Made by a program: the position numbers and the translations under genes. From Dermatemys mawii (lineage: Eukaryota; Chordata; Testudines; Dermatemydidae): a stretch of 64,000 bases of DNA. This document shows positions 34,326 to 46,300 of the stretch, one piece after another (position 1 is the stretch's first letter; each line of letters begins with the position of its first letter). The notes beneath the pieces are model-generated. The model did not search any database, was not told the DNA's origin, and was given only the letters and a program-made list of their open reading frames with translations. The stretch lies in contig ML677334.1 of NCBI GenBank assembly GCA_007922305.1, forward strand, positions 60,924,858-60,988,857. The letters run 5' to 3'.

Positions 34326-35660
34326 TACACTTCCCCCAGTCTACGCCAATAATTACATCAAGACATGTTTATCAGACTCCCTTAGCCAAGCCTTTTGTGG
34401 GTTTATGTCTCTGCAGTTACTAAGTTACATCTAGAGAATTTCTGTGGTCGGTTGCCATTAAGTTATCATAACTTTTTAAAACAAGGATGAGTCAATGCAT
34501 ACACAATTGGTTTTTAAAAGAAATGAAAATCCTACTCAAGCATAAGTAGAAGTGGAGACTTTTAATTAGGGATAAATGGAAGAAATCAAGAGTGCTGTGG
34601 ACAGGATATCCTTCTTTAAGAAGATCACAGTAGTTTATATCACAGGAGGTTCCTGTGTCTGATTTCTGCTTGGCTCAGGGCAGTGCCAAATACTTATAGC
34701 AGATTAGGATTTGTGGATTAGGGGAATCCCTGAAAGTCCACCTCTCCCTCCCGGGCCTTGTTGCAGAGAGTGTCTGGTGGGAGAGGACCATGACTAGGAT
34801 ACCTTATGCTCTAATGATCCCTTGCTGCTGGAACAACTCCTTGGTGACCACAGGGAGCCAACATAAATTAGCTGAGCTACACTGAAAGTTTGATCTGGAA
34901 AATCTGGCCCAGTGCTCTGTTATACTCCGCTGCTGCTATAGCTACCATCCTTCTAGAGGGCCTTACTGTGCTGCCTCCCACAAAATGGCCATAATTCTAC
35001 TTCCACTTTGCACTCCCTTTCCACGGGAGTAACTGACAGCACGAGATCCAGGACAGTGGAGAATCAGGCCACATAATTGTATCTTGGGCACTGTGTCAGT
35101 GCTGTGATAGACTACTGGTGGAATGGGTGTGATTTGGAGAGGCAGAAGGAATTCAAATAGTGATGGAGAGAGGCATTTTAAGACCTGAGTCAGAGTGAAA
35201 TGTTTTTTTTAATGATGGCTACTAAAAACCACTTGAGAAGAGGATCTGCAGCAGCCAGAAGAATAAAGTAATGTAACAAAGTAACTGATTGCATGTTGAA
35301 AGTCATTCACTGAGTGGGTTTATATTATCTAATTAAACATCATTGAACTATAGTTAGTGAAAACAGAGACAGCTTTCTATTTCACACACAAAATAATAAG
35401 AGTTAGGTTGTTTCCAGAACCATTATCTTTCCCAGGATCTAGAGCAATCACAGTCCCGAGTCTCCAGTATTCCTCCAAATTAACACTTGCATAGCCTTGA
35501 ATCATAGTCCAGCAGCGCTAGCCCCTTGCAAAGGCCATGGGGATCACAGGCTAAACACATTAAAGGGTAACATAGTTGTCCAAATCCCCCAGCCTTCCAA
35601 GAATTCCTGGTGTGGCAATCTGCCTTCATACTAGCTTCTGTCATCCGTTGTGCTTTAAAG
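34326..35660. other. Intergenic, no gene seen
   Basis: Only a degenerate fold-back scrap around 34965-35075 (ATTCTACTTCCACTTTGCAC, GGAGAATCAGGCC). Confidence 0.5.
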
Positions 35661-36035
35661 CAGTGGTTCTCAACCAAGGGTATGCATACCCCTGGGGACA
35701 CACCGAGTCTTCCAGGGGGTACATCAACTCATCTAGCTATTTGCTTAGTTTTACAACAGGCAACATAAAAATCACTAGCAAAGACATTTCATACATACAT
35801 TGATTTGTTTATACTGCTCCATATACTAGACACAGAAATGCAAGTACAATATTTATATTCCAATTGATTTATTTTATAATTACATGGTAAAAATGAGAAC
35901 ATAAGCCATTTTTCAATAACAATGTGTTGTGACCCTTTTGTATTTTTATGTCTGATTTTGTAAGCAAGTAGTTTCTAAGTGAGGTGGAACTTGGGGTACA
36001 CAAGACAAATCAGGGATACAGTAGTCTACTTGTGA
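35661..36035 (+). mobile_element. hAT-type element, right end lost
   Basis: It starts with the typical CAGTGGTTCTCAACCAAGGG and continues with TTCCAGGGGGTACATCAACT, ending around GGGATACAGTAGTC. The expected terminal TGAGAACCACTG is missing, so the copy is truncated or eroded on the right. Confidence 0.7.
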
Positions 36036-36180
36036 TTATAGGAACCAACTAAAAGGCTAGATCCTGTGATCTGTTTTAGGAAGGCTAGTGAGGAAAATGT
36101 GAGCAACTCAAAAGGCTTGTCTTCTAAGTTATTCTAAGAAAGCATGAATTTTACCATGAATATTTTTGGAGGATATGCAG

Positions 36181-36321
36181 AAGTGACAAAGAGTCCTGTG
36201 GCACCTTAAAGACTAACAAAAGCATTGAAGCATCATGCATACTTTTGTTAGTCTTTAAGGTGCCACAGGACTCTTTGTTGCTTCTGCAAATCCAGACTAA
36301 CACGGCTACCTCTCTGATTTT
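36181..36321. repeat. Fold-back repeat with perfect 37-bp arms
   Basis: 36186-36222 is the exact reverse complement of 36242-36278, with a 19-nt loop. The arms contain CCTGTGGCACCTTAAAGAC. The right flank ATCCAGACTAACACGGCTAC is the usual border phrase of this turtle-type repeat. The repeat class is not named with confidence. Confidence 0.7.
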
Positions 36322-36503
36322 TGGAGGATATATTGCTTTTGATACAGCTATCTGTTTTTCTTCAACAGCAAACATTATGGTCATAATCTACTGTCAATCT
36401 GTCCATTAGGGTCTGTCTTGCTGTCATCTTCTTGAGCTAAATAGTATTTCACATTAAGTGTGTGGCCAACATTTAGATACCAAATGTAATGATAGGTAAC
36501 TTA

Positions 36504-36744
36504 GGTCTGGTCTACACAAAGTTTTTGTACTAATTTAACTATTTCAGTTTGGGGTGTATATCAAAATAGTTAAATTGTTAGGGTAGATGCAGTTTTGTAG
36601 GTGTAAACAAGTATACACATAAGTATAGATTATTACCATAACTTTGCAGGGTAAGCACCAGTCTGTGCCCGCACTAGGACGGTCTACTGCTTTAATGATA
36701 TTGGTTTATAAATTGATATAGTAAAGGTGTCTATAGCCAGGTCC
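36504..36744. mobile_element. Harbinger-like MITE with TTA duplication
   Basis: The left end GGTCTGGTCTACACAAAG and right end GTGTCTATAGCCAGGTCC are inverted repeats. TTA lies on both sides (36501-36503 and 36745-36747), the 3-bp TWA type typical of PIF/Harbinger elements. The body is AT-rich and non-coding. Confidence 0.65.
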
Positions 36745-36830
36745 TTAGATTAAATAAATACAGTAGTGGTGCAGGGTAAAATAACGCACATTTTAAAAAT
36801 CAGTTGTTGGTTTCTTCTGTCCTTTGCGGC

Positions 36831-36910
36831 TTTAATTCAGCAAAGCATTTAAGCATGTGTTTAACAGTGCTAAAAATTAGCATCTGCTTAATTGCTAAGC
36901 TGAATTGGGA
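36831..36910. repeat. Palindromic MITE-like repeat
   Basis: AATTCAGCAAAGCATTTAAG pairs with CTTAATTGCTAAGCTGAATT around a short centre. Confidence 0.6.
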
Positions 36911-37612
36911 ATCTAAAAGATAATGATTTACAACAAGCAGTGAATTACAGATTCTTAGTCAAACATTGGCTGGTGCCCTAAATGGTGGTCTAGGCTAGGT
37001 AATGTGGTATATCTCTGTTAGCATATTCATTCCATTCCTTTTCATCATAAATTTCTATAAAATTCAGAGGTTTTTTATTCCCGTCAGTGAACTTTTTGGT
37101 TTGCATGGATTCCACTCCAAAAGCTTCGTTTTCAGTTTTGATGTTCAAATGAATTCTGAAATTCAAAGTGAAACTCAGTTTAAAATTGCATCTACATATT
37201 AACAGATATGATGGATCTCTTGAAGATGACAGAGAGGTAGACTGATGGACTGACTGACAGATAGGTAATGCTTTGCTGAATCAAGGACTTAAAAGACAAA
37301 AGAAAACAAAACAAGGCTCCAGCACAAAACAATATATTTGTAGAGCAGTTTTTAAAATAAGAGCTGGGGGAAAGCTGACTGACGCAGAGAAGCATATAGT
37401 TTGGATAGACCTATTCCATAGGGAAGGATTTAAAAAGGGAATACTCAATATCTGAGCAAAGAAGGAAGAATAGAAGTTGATAAAGTACAGGTAGGAACTG
37501 AAGTCAAACATAACAGAGTCCCATTAAATTACACCACATGGAGCCAGACACTTAAATATTGACAAATTTTTATAACTGCTTGTATACAAATGCAGCAAGT
37601 CTAAATATTTAG

Positions 37613-38074
37613 ATGAGTGTCCTTAAATGCCTGGTATTAAATGAGGATATTGATACAATAGGCATCACAGGCACTTGGGGATATGATGATAATCAATGGG
37701 ACACAGTAATATCAGTGTACGAAATATACAGGAATCACAGAGGTGTTCACACTGGCAGGGGAGTGGCACTATCTGTGAAAGAAAAGATAGAGTCAAATAT
37801 GGTAAAAGTCTTAAATGAACCAAACATTCTCATTCATCTCTATATATGGATAGAGATTCCATGCTTGTATAATAAGAGTTTAGCAGCAGGAATATACTTC
37901 CAATCACCTGACCAGGATGGTGATGGTGATTGTGAAATGCTCAGGGAGATTAGAGAAGTTATAAAAATAGAAAATCCAGTAATAATGAGGGATTTCAACT
38001 ATTCCCATATTGACTGGGGAATGCAGAGATACAATTTATTGACACCATTAATAACTGCTTCTTGGAGCAGCTAG
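37613..38074 (+). pseudogene. CR1 endonuclease domain remnant
   Basis: An open stretch of 153 codons similar to the apurinic-type endonuclease of CR1 ORF2. The signature near residues 126-135 reads MRDFNYSHIDW, where CR1 normally has Gly before DFN. The frame closes before the reverse-transcriptase part, which continues in another frame, so the protein is broken. Confidence 0.75.
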
Positions 38075-38504
38075 TCCTGAAACCCACAAAGGGAGACTCA
38101 AATCTTGATTTAGTCTTAAGTGGTGCATAGTATCTAAGCCAAGAGGTGATATAGCTGAATTTCTCAGTAATTTTTGACCAAAATGTCACATCTTTGTGTG
38201 TGCGGGGGGAGGAATACTAAAGAAGCCCACTTCAGAAGCGATTCGCTTCAAAAAGGGGAGCTACACAAAAAATGAGGCGACTAGTTAAGCGGAGATAAAA
38301 AGAAACAGTCACAAGTATGAAATGCTTGTAAGCAGCATGTAAACATTTTTTTTTTTTGAGTGCTAAAAGAGCACTTAAGGAAGACAAGGGCACTGTGGAG
38401 AAACTAAATTATTCTTTGCATTAGTCTTCACTGCAGAGAAGACGAGGGAGATTCCCACACTAGAGCCATTCTTTTTAGGTGACAAATCTGAGGAACTGTC
38501 CAAA

Positions 38505-39660
38505 GTGTCAATAGTTTTGGAACAAATTGATAAATCAAACAGTAATAAGTCACCAAGACCAGACTATATTCACCCAAGAGTTCTGAAGGGACTCATATTA
38601 AATTGCAGAACTACTAACTTATTGCTTAAATCAGCCTCTGTACCAGATGACTGGAGGATAGCTAATATAATGCTGATTTGTAAAGAAGGCTCTAAAGGTG
38701 ATCCTGGTTATTACAGGCCAATAAGTGTAACTTTAGTACCAGGCAAAATGGTTGAAACTATAGTAAAGAACAGAATTATCAGACACGTAAATGAACACGA
38801 TTTGTTGGGGAAGAGTCAATGTGGCTTTTGTTAAGGAAAATCATGTTTCACCAATCTATTTGAATTCTTTGAGGGGGTCAACAAACGTGTGAACAAGGGT
38901 GATCTAGTGGATATTGTGTACTTGATCTTTCAAAAAGATTTTGACAAGGTACCTCACTAAAGGCTTTTAAGCAAAGTACACAGTCATGGCCTAAGAGGGA
39001 AGATTCTCTCAAAGATCAGTAACTGGTTAAAATATAGGAAACCAAGGATAGGAATAAATGGTCAATTCTCACAATGGCAAAAAGTAAGTAATGGGGTCCC
39101 GCAGGAATCTGTACAGGGACTAGTGCATATTCATAAATGATCTGGGAAAAGAGGTAAACAGCGAGGTGGTAAAGTTTGCAAATGATACAAAACTACTTAA
39201 CAGTTAAATCCAAAAACAGAATGCAAAGAGTTACAACTGGATCTCACAAAACAATGTGAATGGGTGACAAAATGGCAGATTAAATTCAGTGTTGATAAAT
39301 ACAAAGTAATGCACATTGGAAAACATAATCCCAGCTATATATATAAATGGATGGGGTCTAAATTAGCGTTTACCACTCAGGAAAGAGATTTATGATTTTT
39401 AAGAGATTTTGTGGAGTCATTGTGGATAGTTCTCTGAAAACTTCTGCTCAGTGTGCAACAGCAGTCAAAAAAGCTAACAGTGTTAGGAACCATTAGGAAA
39501 GGGATAGTTAATAAGGCAGAAAATATCATAGTATCATCACAGAAATCCATGGTATGCCAACTCCCTGAATACTGCATGCAGTTCTGGTCACCCCATCTCA
39601 AAAAAGATATATTAGAATTGGAAAAAGTACAGAGAAAGGCAAAAGCTTCCATATAAGGAG
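38505..39660 (+). pseudogene. CR1 reverse transcriptase remnant
   Basis: The first open part has the fingers-domain signature SKGDPGYYRPISVT. A downstream VNKGDLVDIVYL segment, the catalytic-region FANDTKL (CR1 usually has FADDTKL) and a C-terminal LEYCMQFWSPHLKKD-like part (seen as PEYCMQFWSPHLKKD) follow in shifted frames with stops. The order of motifs matches CR1 ORF2, so this is retrotransposon debris, not a host gene. Confidence 0.8.
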
Positions 39661-40175
39661 AGATTAAAATGATCGGGACTATTCAGTTTAGAAAACAGAT
39701 GACAAAGGGGAGGTATGATACAGATGTATAAAATCACGAATGATGTGTAGAAACTGAATAAGGAAGTGTAATTTACCCCTTCACTTGCCTCAAGAAGAAA
39801 GGGCACCCAATGTAATTAATAGGCAGCAGGTTTAAAACAAACGATGCATAGTCAACTGTTGGAACTCATTGCCACTGGATGCTGTGAAGGCCAAAAGTGT
39901 AAGTGGGTTAAAAATAATTAGATATGTTCCTGGAGGATAGGTCCATCAATGACTATTAACCAAGATGGTCAGGGCCTCAACCCCATGCTCTGGGCGTCCC
40001 TAACCTCTGACGGCCAGAAGCTGAGACTGAATAATGAGAAGAATTTTGATAAACTATCCTTTTCTGTTCATTCCCTCTGAAGCATCTGGCACTGCACCAG
40101 CTACTGTCAGCGAGGATACTGGGCTAGATGGACTATTGGTCTTCCCCAATGTGGCCATTCATAGGTTCTTACAGG

Positions 40176-42094
40176 TCCAGAGCTGAACCTGCACCGTTAC
40201 AGACACTGGAAGCAGCATTAGAGCCATTATCAGCTTGGTCAGTTACTGGAAATATAAAAAAATAGTTTCATACCATCTCTACTCTGGATGAATGTACCAG
40301 ACAAAAGTATTTCCTGCAACTGAATCCAGATATTTGAAAGGATATTGATTTGCCCAGGAAGACAGATGCTTATGAATGAAAGATCTGTTTTCCCAAACCT
40401 GTTATTAAGCTGCTTTTATAAAAAGAGGGAGACCCAAATTCAATTCCCTGTTATACCAATGTGCATCTGAATAGAATCCACTGAAATCATCAGCGCTATT
40501 CTGGATTAATACCATCATAGCAGAGACAGCAGTATTTGGCTACAATCTTTATATGGAGATGTAGAACTGAGTCCTGGTGCGTAAACAACTTGCTTTTGTG
40601 CAAATAGATTACAAAATTGTATATATAGAAAGAGAATCCCTGCTTTCAAGCTGTCTTGCTCTGGAAAAGGAGGTAAGTCATCCTGATTGGATATGTGAAA
40701 TCCTCTTGAATTTTGTGAATGTGTACATTTCTATCACTGCATAAACTTGAGTTTCTCTCTGTATATATCCAGTGTTCTCTTTAATTTGTTTGCTTCTCAA
40801 TGATTTAGTTTTAAAAGATCATACAGTATCTGGTCATCTGATGCAATTAAAAAAAAAGCACTAAATATAGTTAACACAGCTTGGTTCTGTTTTCTGGCAA
40901 CTACCCTACAGGCAATGGAAAAGGAGCCCAAAAAACAACTTGTTTATTATAAGCAGGTCAGTCCTCCAGGGGACTCGTGGAATCACGCAGTGGGAAAGGA
41001 CAATCACAGTACTGAAATGGTGGATAATTTTATTTGTTCCACTTGATGGTCACAGTGGCATCATGCTGGCCAATTACTCTTGAGTCAGCAGGTTTCAGAG
41101 GTTAAGATCCCCTTGGGGATTGCAGCACTGCAGGCAAAGTATTCAGGCCAGATTGAAATCATTTCAACCTCAGAGACGCTAGCCTTTTTCTCCCTTGGAG
41201 ATCTCCTTTTTCATCTATATACAAGGCGTACATGTAATAGAATAAGCATGTCTCTAGCATCAAGACAACTTCATTGTGGAGAGTGGAAAAAATGCCAGCA
41301 TCAGATAAATAAAGAGAGGCAATAAGACAGAGAGGTATACTATACAATGGAGGCATGAAATGTAAAAATATCGCAAACTTAAATGTTAGTTCCAAAGGAA
41401 AGAGCAGTCTGGGAATAGTCCTCATGCCAGCAACCTACTATTGTTTCAAAACAGTTGAACCTTTAACAATTTCTTCACATTTTTGTCAAGTGGAAATGTT
41501 TTAAGCCACTTCTTTAGTGATCTGTAATTCTAAGTGAGAAAACAGCAGAAAAAAACATTTGTTTTAGTGGTGGATCTGCCACAAGTGATTGGGCAGAGGC
41601 GGATATGAAATCCAAGCTACTAGAAATAATCAGTGTCAGAAATATTATGCTGCAAGAGCTATTCAGTTTCTGAAGGATGAATTGGGGAGCTAAGACATAT
41701 GCTTTAATGTTTTTGACCAATATTATTCAGTTTGCAGTTTCTGGAAAATTTCAGAACCAGGATGTAAATAAATTTTGATGATTAACAGTGTTGCTAAGAT
41801 CCAGATACTGTCTCTAGAGACAGAAATAATTGGTGCTACTCTGCACTTTTGTGTGGCACTTCAGAAGTGAATAAAATGACCCCTGTATGATAGTTAATCC
41901 AGGATTTGTAAATTTGCAAGACACAGTGGGATTCACTGTGAATGAAAGGCACTGTATAAATCTGTAACTATTTATTATTTTACTACTAACAGTTATTAAG
42001 TCTTTCCCTAGCAAACTCCTTTATTAATACATGGTACAAATGCTTCTGTTCACTATTTCAAATATTAAAGAATTGTTTTCTGGATGCCAAACTG
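40176..42094. other. Intergenic, no gene seen
   Basis: AT-rich DNA downstream of the CR1 end. No repeat or gene recognised. Confidence 0.5.
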
Positions 42095-42210
42095 CAACAC
42101 AGCAAAGCATTTACACCCATGCTTAAAGTTAAGCACATTTTAAGTCCATTAACTTTAACACCTGCTTAAAGATAAGCATAATTCAAGTGCTTTGCTAATT
42201 CATGGACTTT
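42095..42210. repeat. Palindromic MITE-like repeat
   Basis: CAGCAAAGCATTTACACC and TTCAAGTGCTTTGCTAATTC form the outer arms, and GCTTAAAGTTAAGCAC and CTGCTTAAAGATAAGC the inner arms. Confidence 0.6.
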
Positions 42211-43193
42211 GTGAACTGGCCCTCTTTGTTTTTCTGTTTCTAATGAAGAAAGGGCATAGAGTTCTTAATCGAAAGAGGGACACCTCTTCCTCCACATATC
42301 AAATATTATAATCTCATTCTAAAGAGGCTGGGGTACACCTGCAACAATACCTTGCTTTCCAGCTGATGGTTCCCACCTGCCTAAAATAATCTGAGCTGGG
42401 ATTGATGCTTAAACAGCTGCAAAGGTTTTAGCTTCAGGCTGGCCTAAAAATTAGGGTGAATAATGCATCTTGCAATAGAGCTTAAATCTATGATCCTTTT
42501 CACTAAGCGCGGAGTCTGAAAATCATTTGGGACTTTTAGAGGGTAGAATATCGGACGGTGGGAAGATTAGAACACTGGTCCTCCTTTGCTGATTAGGAAA
42601 ATATACAACTAATTGAGCTGAACAATTGATTTTACCAGCTCCAACTTCTACATTTTTAAACCAGTTCCTTGCACAACATGATTACACATAGGGAAAAAAC
42701 TGTAGCCTAGATCGTGCCTCCTAGATCCGTGCACAGATGGGACTTTCCACATGTGGATATCACCCACTACATACAGAAGGGGGCTCAGCTCCTTCACAGC
42801 CTCATTACCTCTGGATTCTTCTTCCAGGAGAAGCTAATACAGCAACAGGAAGGTGGGGGTCCTTAGAGGGCTTTTTTTGCGCTGGAAACTGATGGAATTG
42901 TGTGGAGCAATAGGATGTTGTTTGTTTTTTAAGAAATTCCATATGGTTTAATAATGGGCAGTAAATGGATCCCAGGTGATTGTGTGAGTTCCTAATAAAT
43001 GTTTGTAGTAAAATAAATAGATAGCGGCATTTCTTCATGGTCAAAGTATGAAGAGCAAGGGACAAAATAAGTTTAAAGTTATTAAAATGTTTTAGATTAT
43101 ATAACTCTGGTTTTCATGTCCAGTGGTCCACACTGAGAGCTGAACCTGATTAATCTCTCTCACTTTGCTATCCAGCTCAATCAGGAGAAAAAG

Positions 43194-43316
43194 GCCCTGA
43201 TCCAGCAAAGGACTTGTGCATTAGAGTAGTTCCAATGTGTGTTGGGTAGTGACTTTAGTTGGAACTATTCACATGCTTAAAGTTATGCACACACTTGAGT
43301 GTTTTGCTGGATCACA
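43194..43316. repeat. Palindromic MITE-like repeat
   Basis: CCTGATCCAGCAAAGGACTT and GAGTGTTTTGCTGGATCAC are the inverted ends, with ATGCTTAAAGTTATGCACAC inside. Confidence 0.65.
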
Positions 43317-46300
43317 GACAAATATTCCAGAAAAATGTTTATGTATTTCCATTTATGGCAGAATTTTACTTCCTCTCTAATTATAATATGTCTTGTAAGT
43401 GGCTGATTCCTTAATCTTGTCAGTCAGAGGAGGTATGTCCAAGAGGTGAATAATTAGGTGTATAGGGTTAACTTAATATTCATTTACCTGTGGGTTGGTG
43501 GACATCCTCAATTTTGGAATTTTTGTACTTAGATATTGTCAACGGTACCTGTGCGTCTAGTCTACTGAGCAAGATGCACTCTCTCTCTCTGTCTCTCTCT
43601 CTCTCTCTCAGAGTTATTGTTTAAAATGTAAGCTTGTTAGAGAAAGTGCTCCATACTCTAGGGTTGCTGGAATCTTTTGTTTTAACAATGAAACACTACA
43701 GAGCCATTCTCAGATGCTGTATATCAGTGCAGCACCATTGATTTAAATGGAACTACATCAATTTACATCAGCTGAGAAACCATCCCATTAATGCTACATT
43801 AAAAAAATAAATGTGCACCTGACACATAGATACCTCATTGTCCCCTGCCTGGGATTTTTCCATTCCTACTGTATTTTGCTGTTGTTGACCTCTGAGGTTC
43901 GTGAAACAGGGGTAATATCTTGTTAGGAACAGTGAATAAATAAATAAGAGAAACTCTGTGGCCTATGAGCTAGTGAAGCTGTAGAGATCCAGAGCACTCA
44001 CCTGGGAAGCCACTCAATCTGGGCAGCGCTCTTCTCTGAACCATAACCACCCTGCCCTACCCCCTCGGCTCCCAGCCAACAAATACAGTAATTGCAAAGC
44101 ATTCCTGTTTGCTTAGGGAAGTGTGTACTGGGGGGTCTGCTTCAGTTTGACATGTTTACTTAGAAAATATCCCACTTATTTGAAAAGAGAAAATGGAGAA
44201 ATGAATTGTAAATATGTACAATTTATCCCAAGCCAGCATAGTGAACTGCTTGCTTCACTTTTTGTTGTTCCACTCCCTCCCCTGTAAATAATGCACAAAT
44301 CCTGCATAAACAAGAGGCAGGGATCTATTTTTAATGAATTGAGACCTTTATTTCAATATTCAACTCTGAATCAATTCCCAGCAAGTCTTGGCATTTGGAA
44401 TTGCTGCTTTAATAGCCTGCTCAAATATATTGAGTTTTCTGGGTCCAGCATTTCAGAAATTCAGCAGCAGTCCACAGTGAGAACACCCACATTGATTGAA
44501 CAAACCATCCTGTTGGAAAGTGGTAAGAGGAAGAGAAAAGGTGAGCGTATGAGATTTTGTTGGGACTGGCCATTTTATCACTAACATCATACAATTCTCA
44601 TAGTTTGACAAATTTAAAGAAAATAGGCTCTATTGAAGTGGAGACAGAACCCTTGAAAGTAGGTTGCAAAACAAAGCCTCTGCACTTTGCTGTTACGAAT
44701 TATATACTGTATAAATTACTAGGGCAAAATCTGTCAGGCAGAAAAGATATTTCAGCCCTTAGGTGTAGTTATTAATATGCAGAAACAACCTTAGATGTGG
44801 AGACTGTAAGCAAATGGATATAAACATGTGTCTTTGTGTATGGATCTTCATGTATGTACAGGTTTAGATAGATATAGATCTACTAAAGTAACTGCTTCAA
44901 AGAAAAACAAATCAGAACATTAGACTGATTTTGAACATTTCTGAAAGCTATTTTCTTTAAGACCACATGAAACTAGATTGATAGCACATGAAATTAACCC
45001 ACCTTCTACATGTCTTATGCAAATACAACAACCATCAGTAATCAGATATGACCAAGGAGTCTCCTTTCGGCATGAAGAAAATAAGAAACATACAATCTCG
45101 TAAAAATAGAGATCTCTATGAGGAGCCCAAAGGTTGTTGAATGGCATATCTGAAGGGAAAATCACGTAATTTCATATGATGGTGTTCTGCCACACCTCCA
45201 TTGAATCCAGCTTGCATCTTAGTGAAGTGAAAATTGTGGCCAGCATTTACAGAATACCTCAGCAGGAAGCAGACTGTTAAGGCTAGATTTTAAAATGAGC
45301 TTTACAGCCGATGTGTGTCCAGTGGTCTGAACGTTTTGGAAAGTCTGGCCATAAGTGTCACAATGGGCCCAGGTGGGCCCTGAGAGCTGTTTAAAACCTG
45401 GCCCTTATTTAGGTGTCTGTATGGTACCTGACCTATTCTACAAATCTAATCCCGATTGTGGGTGCTGAGCATTTGAACATCTGGCCCTAAATGACCCACT
45501 GGTTTTGTGGCTTTCCTGTGTATGCTTGGAATGATAGAGCTTAGAAGTCAGGTCACAAATACACATCCGATAAGTTACATTCTTTTACTGCCATGCATGC
45601 AAAATGGTAGTAAATGCATCAGTTTTTACTTTCTTTTTTTCAATTCACTTTCCCAAGAGAAATGTTATATGATCTTTGGCCTATGTATAGTACTTACAAT
45701 TTTTGGTAAATATTGGGATATTCTATCATAGAAAAATCTTTTAGCTCAACCACAGTCAGTTGGCTCTGCCAGTACAGCCATAAGTGTGCTTCAGCGATCA
45801 GTCTAATTTAAGATTCTATTCTGTATAGATTGAGGTGATGGGGAGATAACAGACAGAATCTGTGTCTACCAGTTGGAGCAAGGCATGCTGAAAAATCAAG
45901 CATAAATCAAGCTCCAGATATGGGCCTGCATGAACACTGACCAGGCCCAGTCTGTGGAGGGGCCAATGGTCATCCCATAGCGATGATGCTCTGCTCCTGG
46001 AAGTGAGTGGCAGACAGAAGGATTTGATCTGGGTTATGCTGTCTTATTTGTGTACAGAAATCCACAGGCAAAGGAATAGCCCTCACAGGCAGGTTGCTCT
46101 CAAAAGACATAATCCTCCTCTGTGTTGCCTGAGTGCACTGCAGAGGAAGAGGACAGCCTCTTTCTCCCTGGAAAACCCCCATAAGAGCAGGGCAGGGTTC
46201 CAGCTAAGTTCTCTCAAGAAGAGACGTGCTCACTAGGGTCCATCATCCAATAAGAGGCTTCTTCCACTAGTTTCAGAGCATGGCTACATCCCTGATCTCC

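Larger units (their letters stand above)
37280..40175 (+). mobile_element. CR1 LINE, long but mutated copy
   Basis: About 2.9 kb of CR1 ORF2-type sequence in the plus orientation ending in a recognisable CR1 3' end (GGGCTAGATGGACTATTGGT and onwards). It holds endonuclease (37613-38074) and reverse-transcriptase remnants (38505-39660) in different frames with several stops. The 5' border is estimated from a CR1-like leader starting near 37280. It is inactive. Confidence 0.85.

Noticed and set aside
36186..36278. MicroRNA gene
   Set aside because: The hairpin is too perfect and belongs to a repeat family with border phrases outside it; no conservation evidence. Kept as a repeat.
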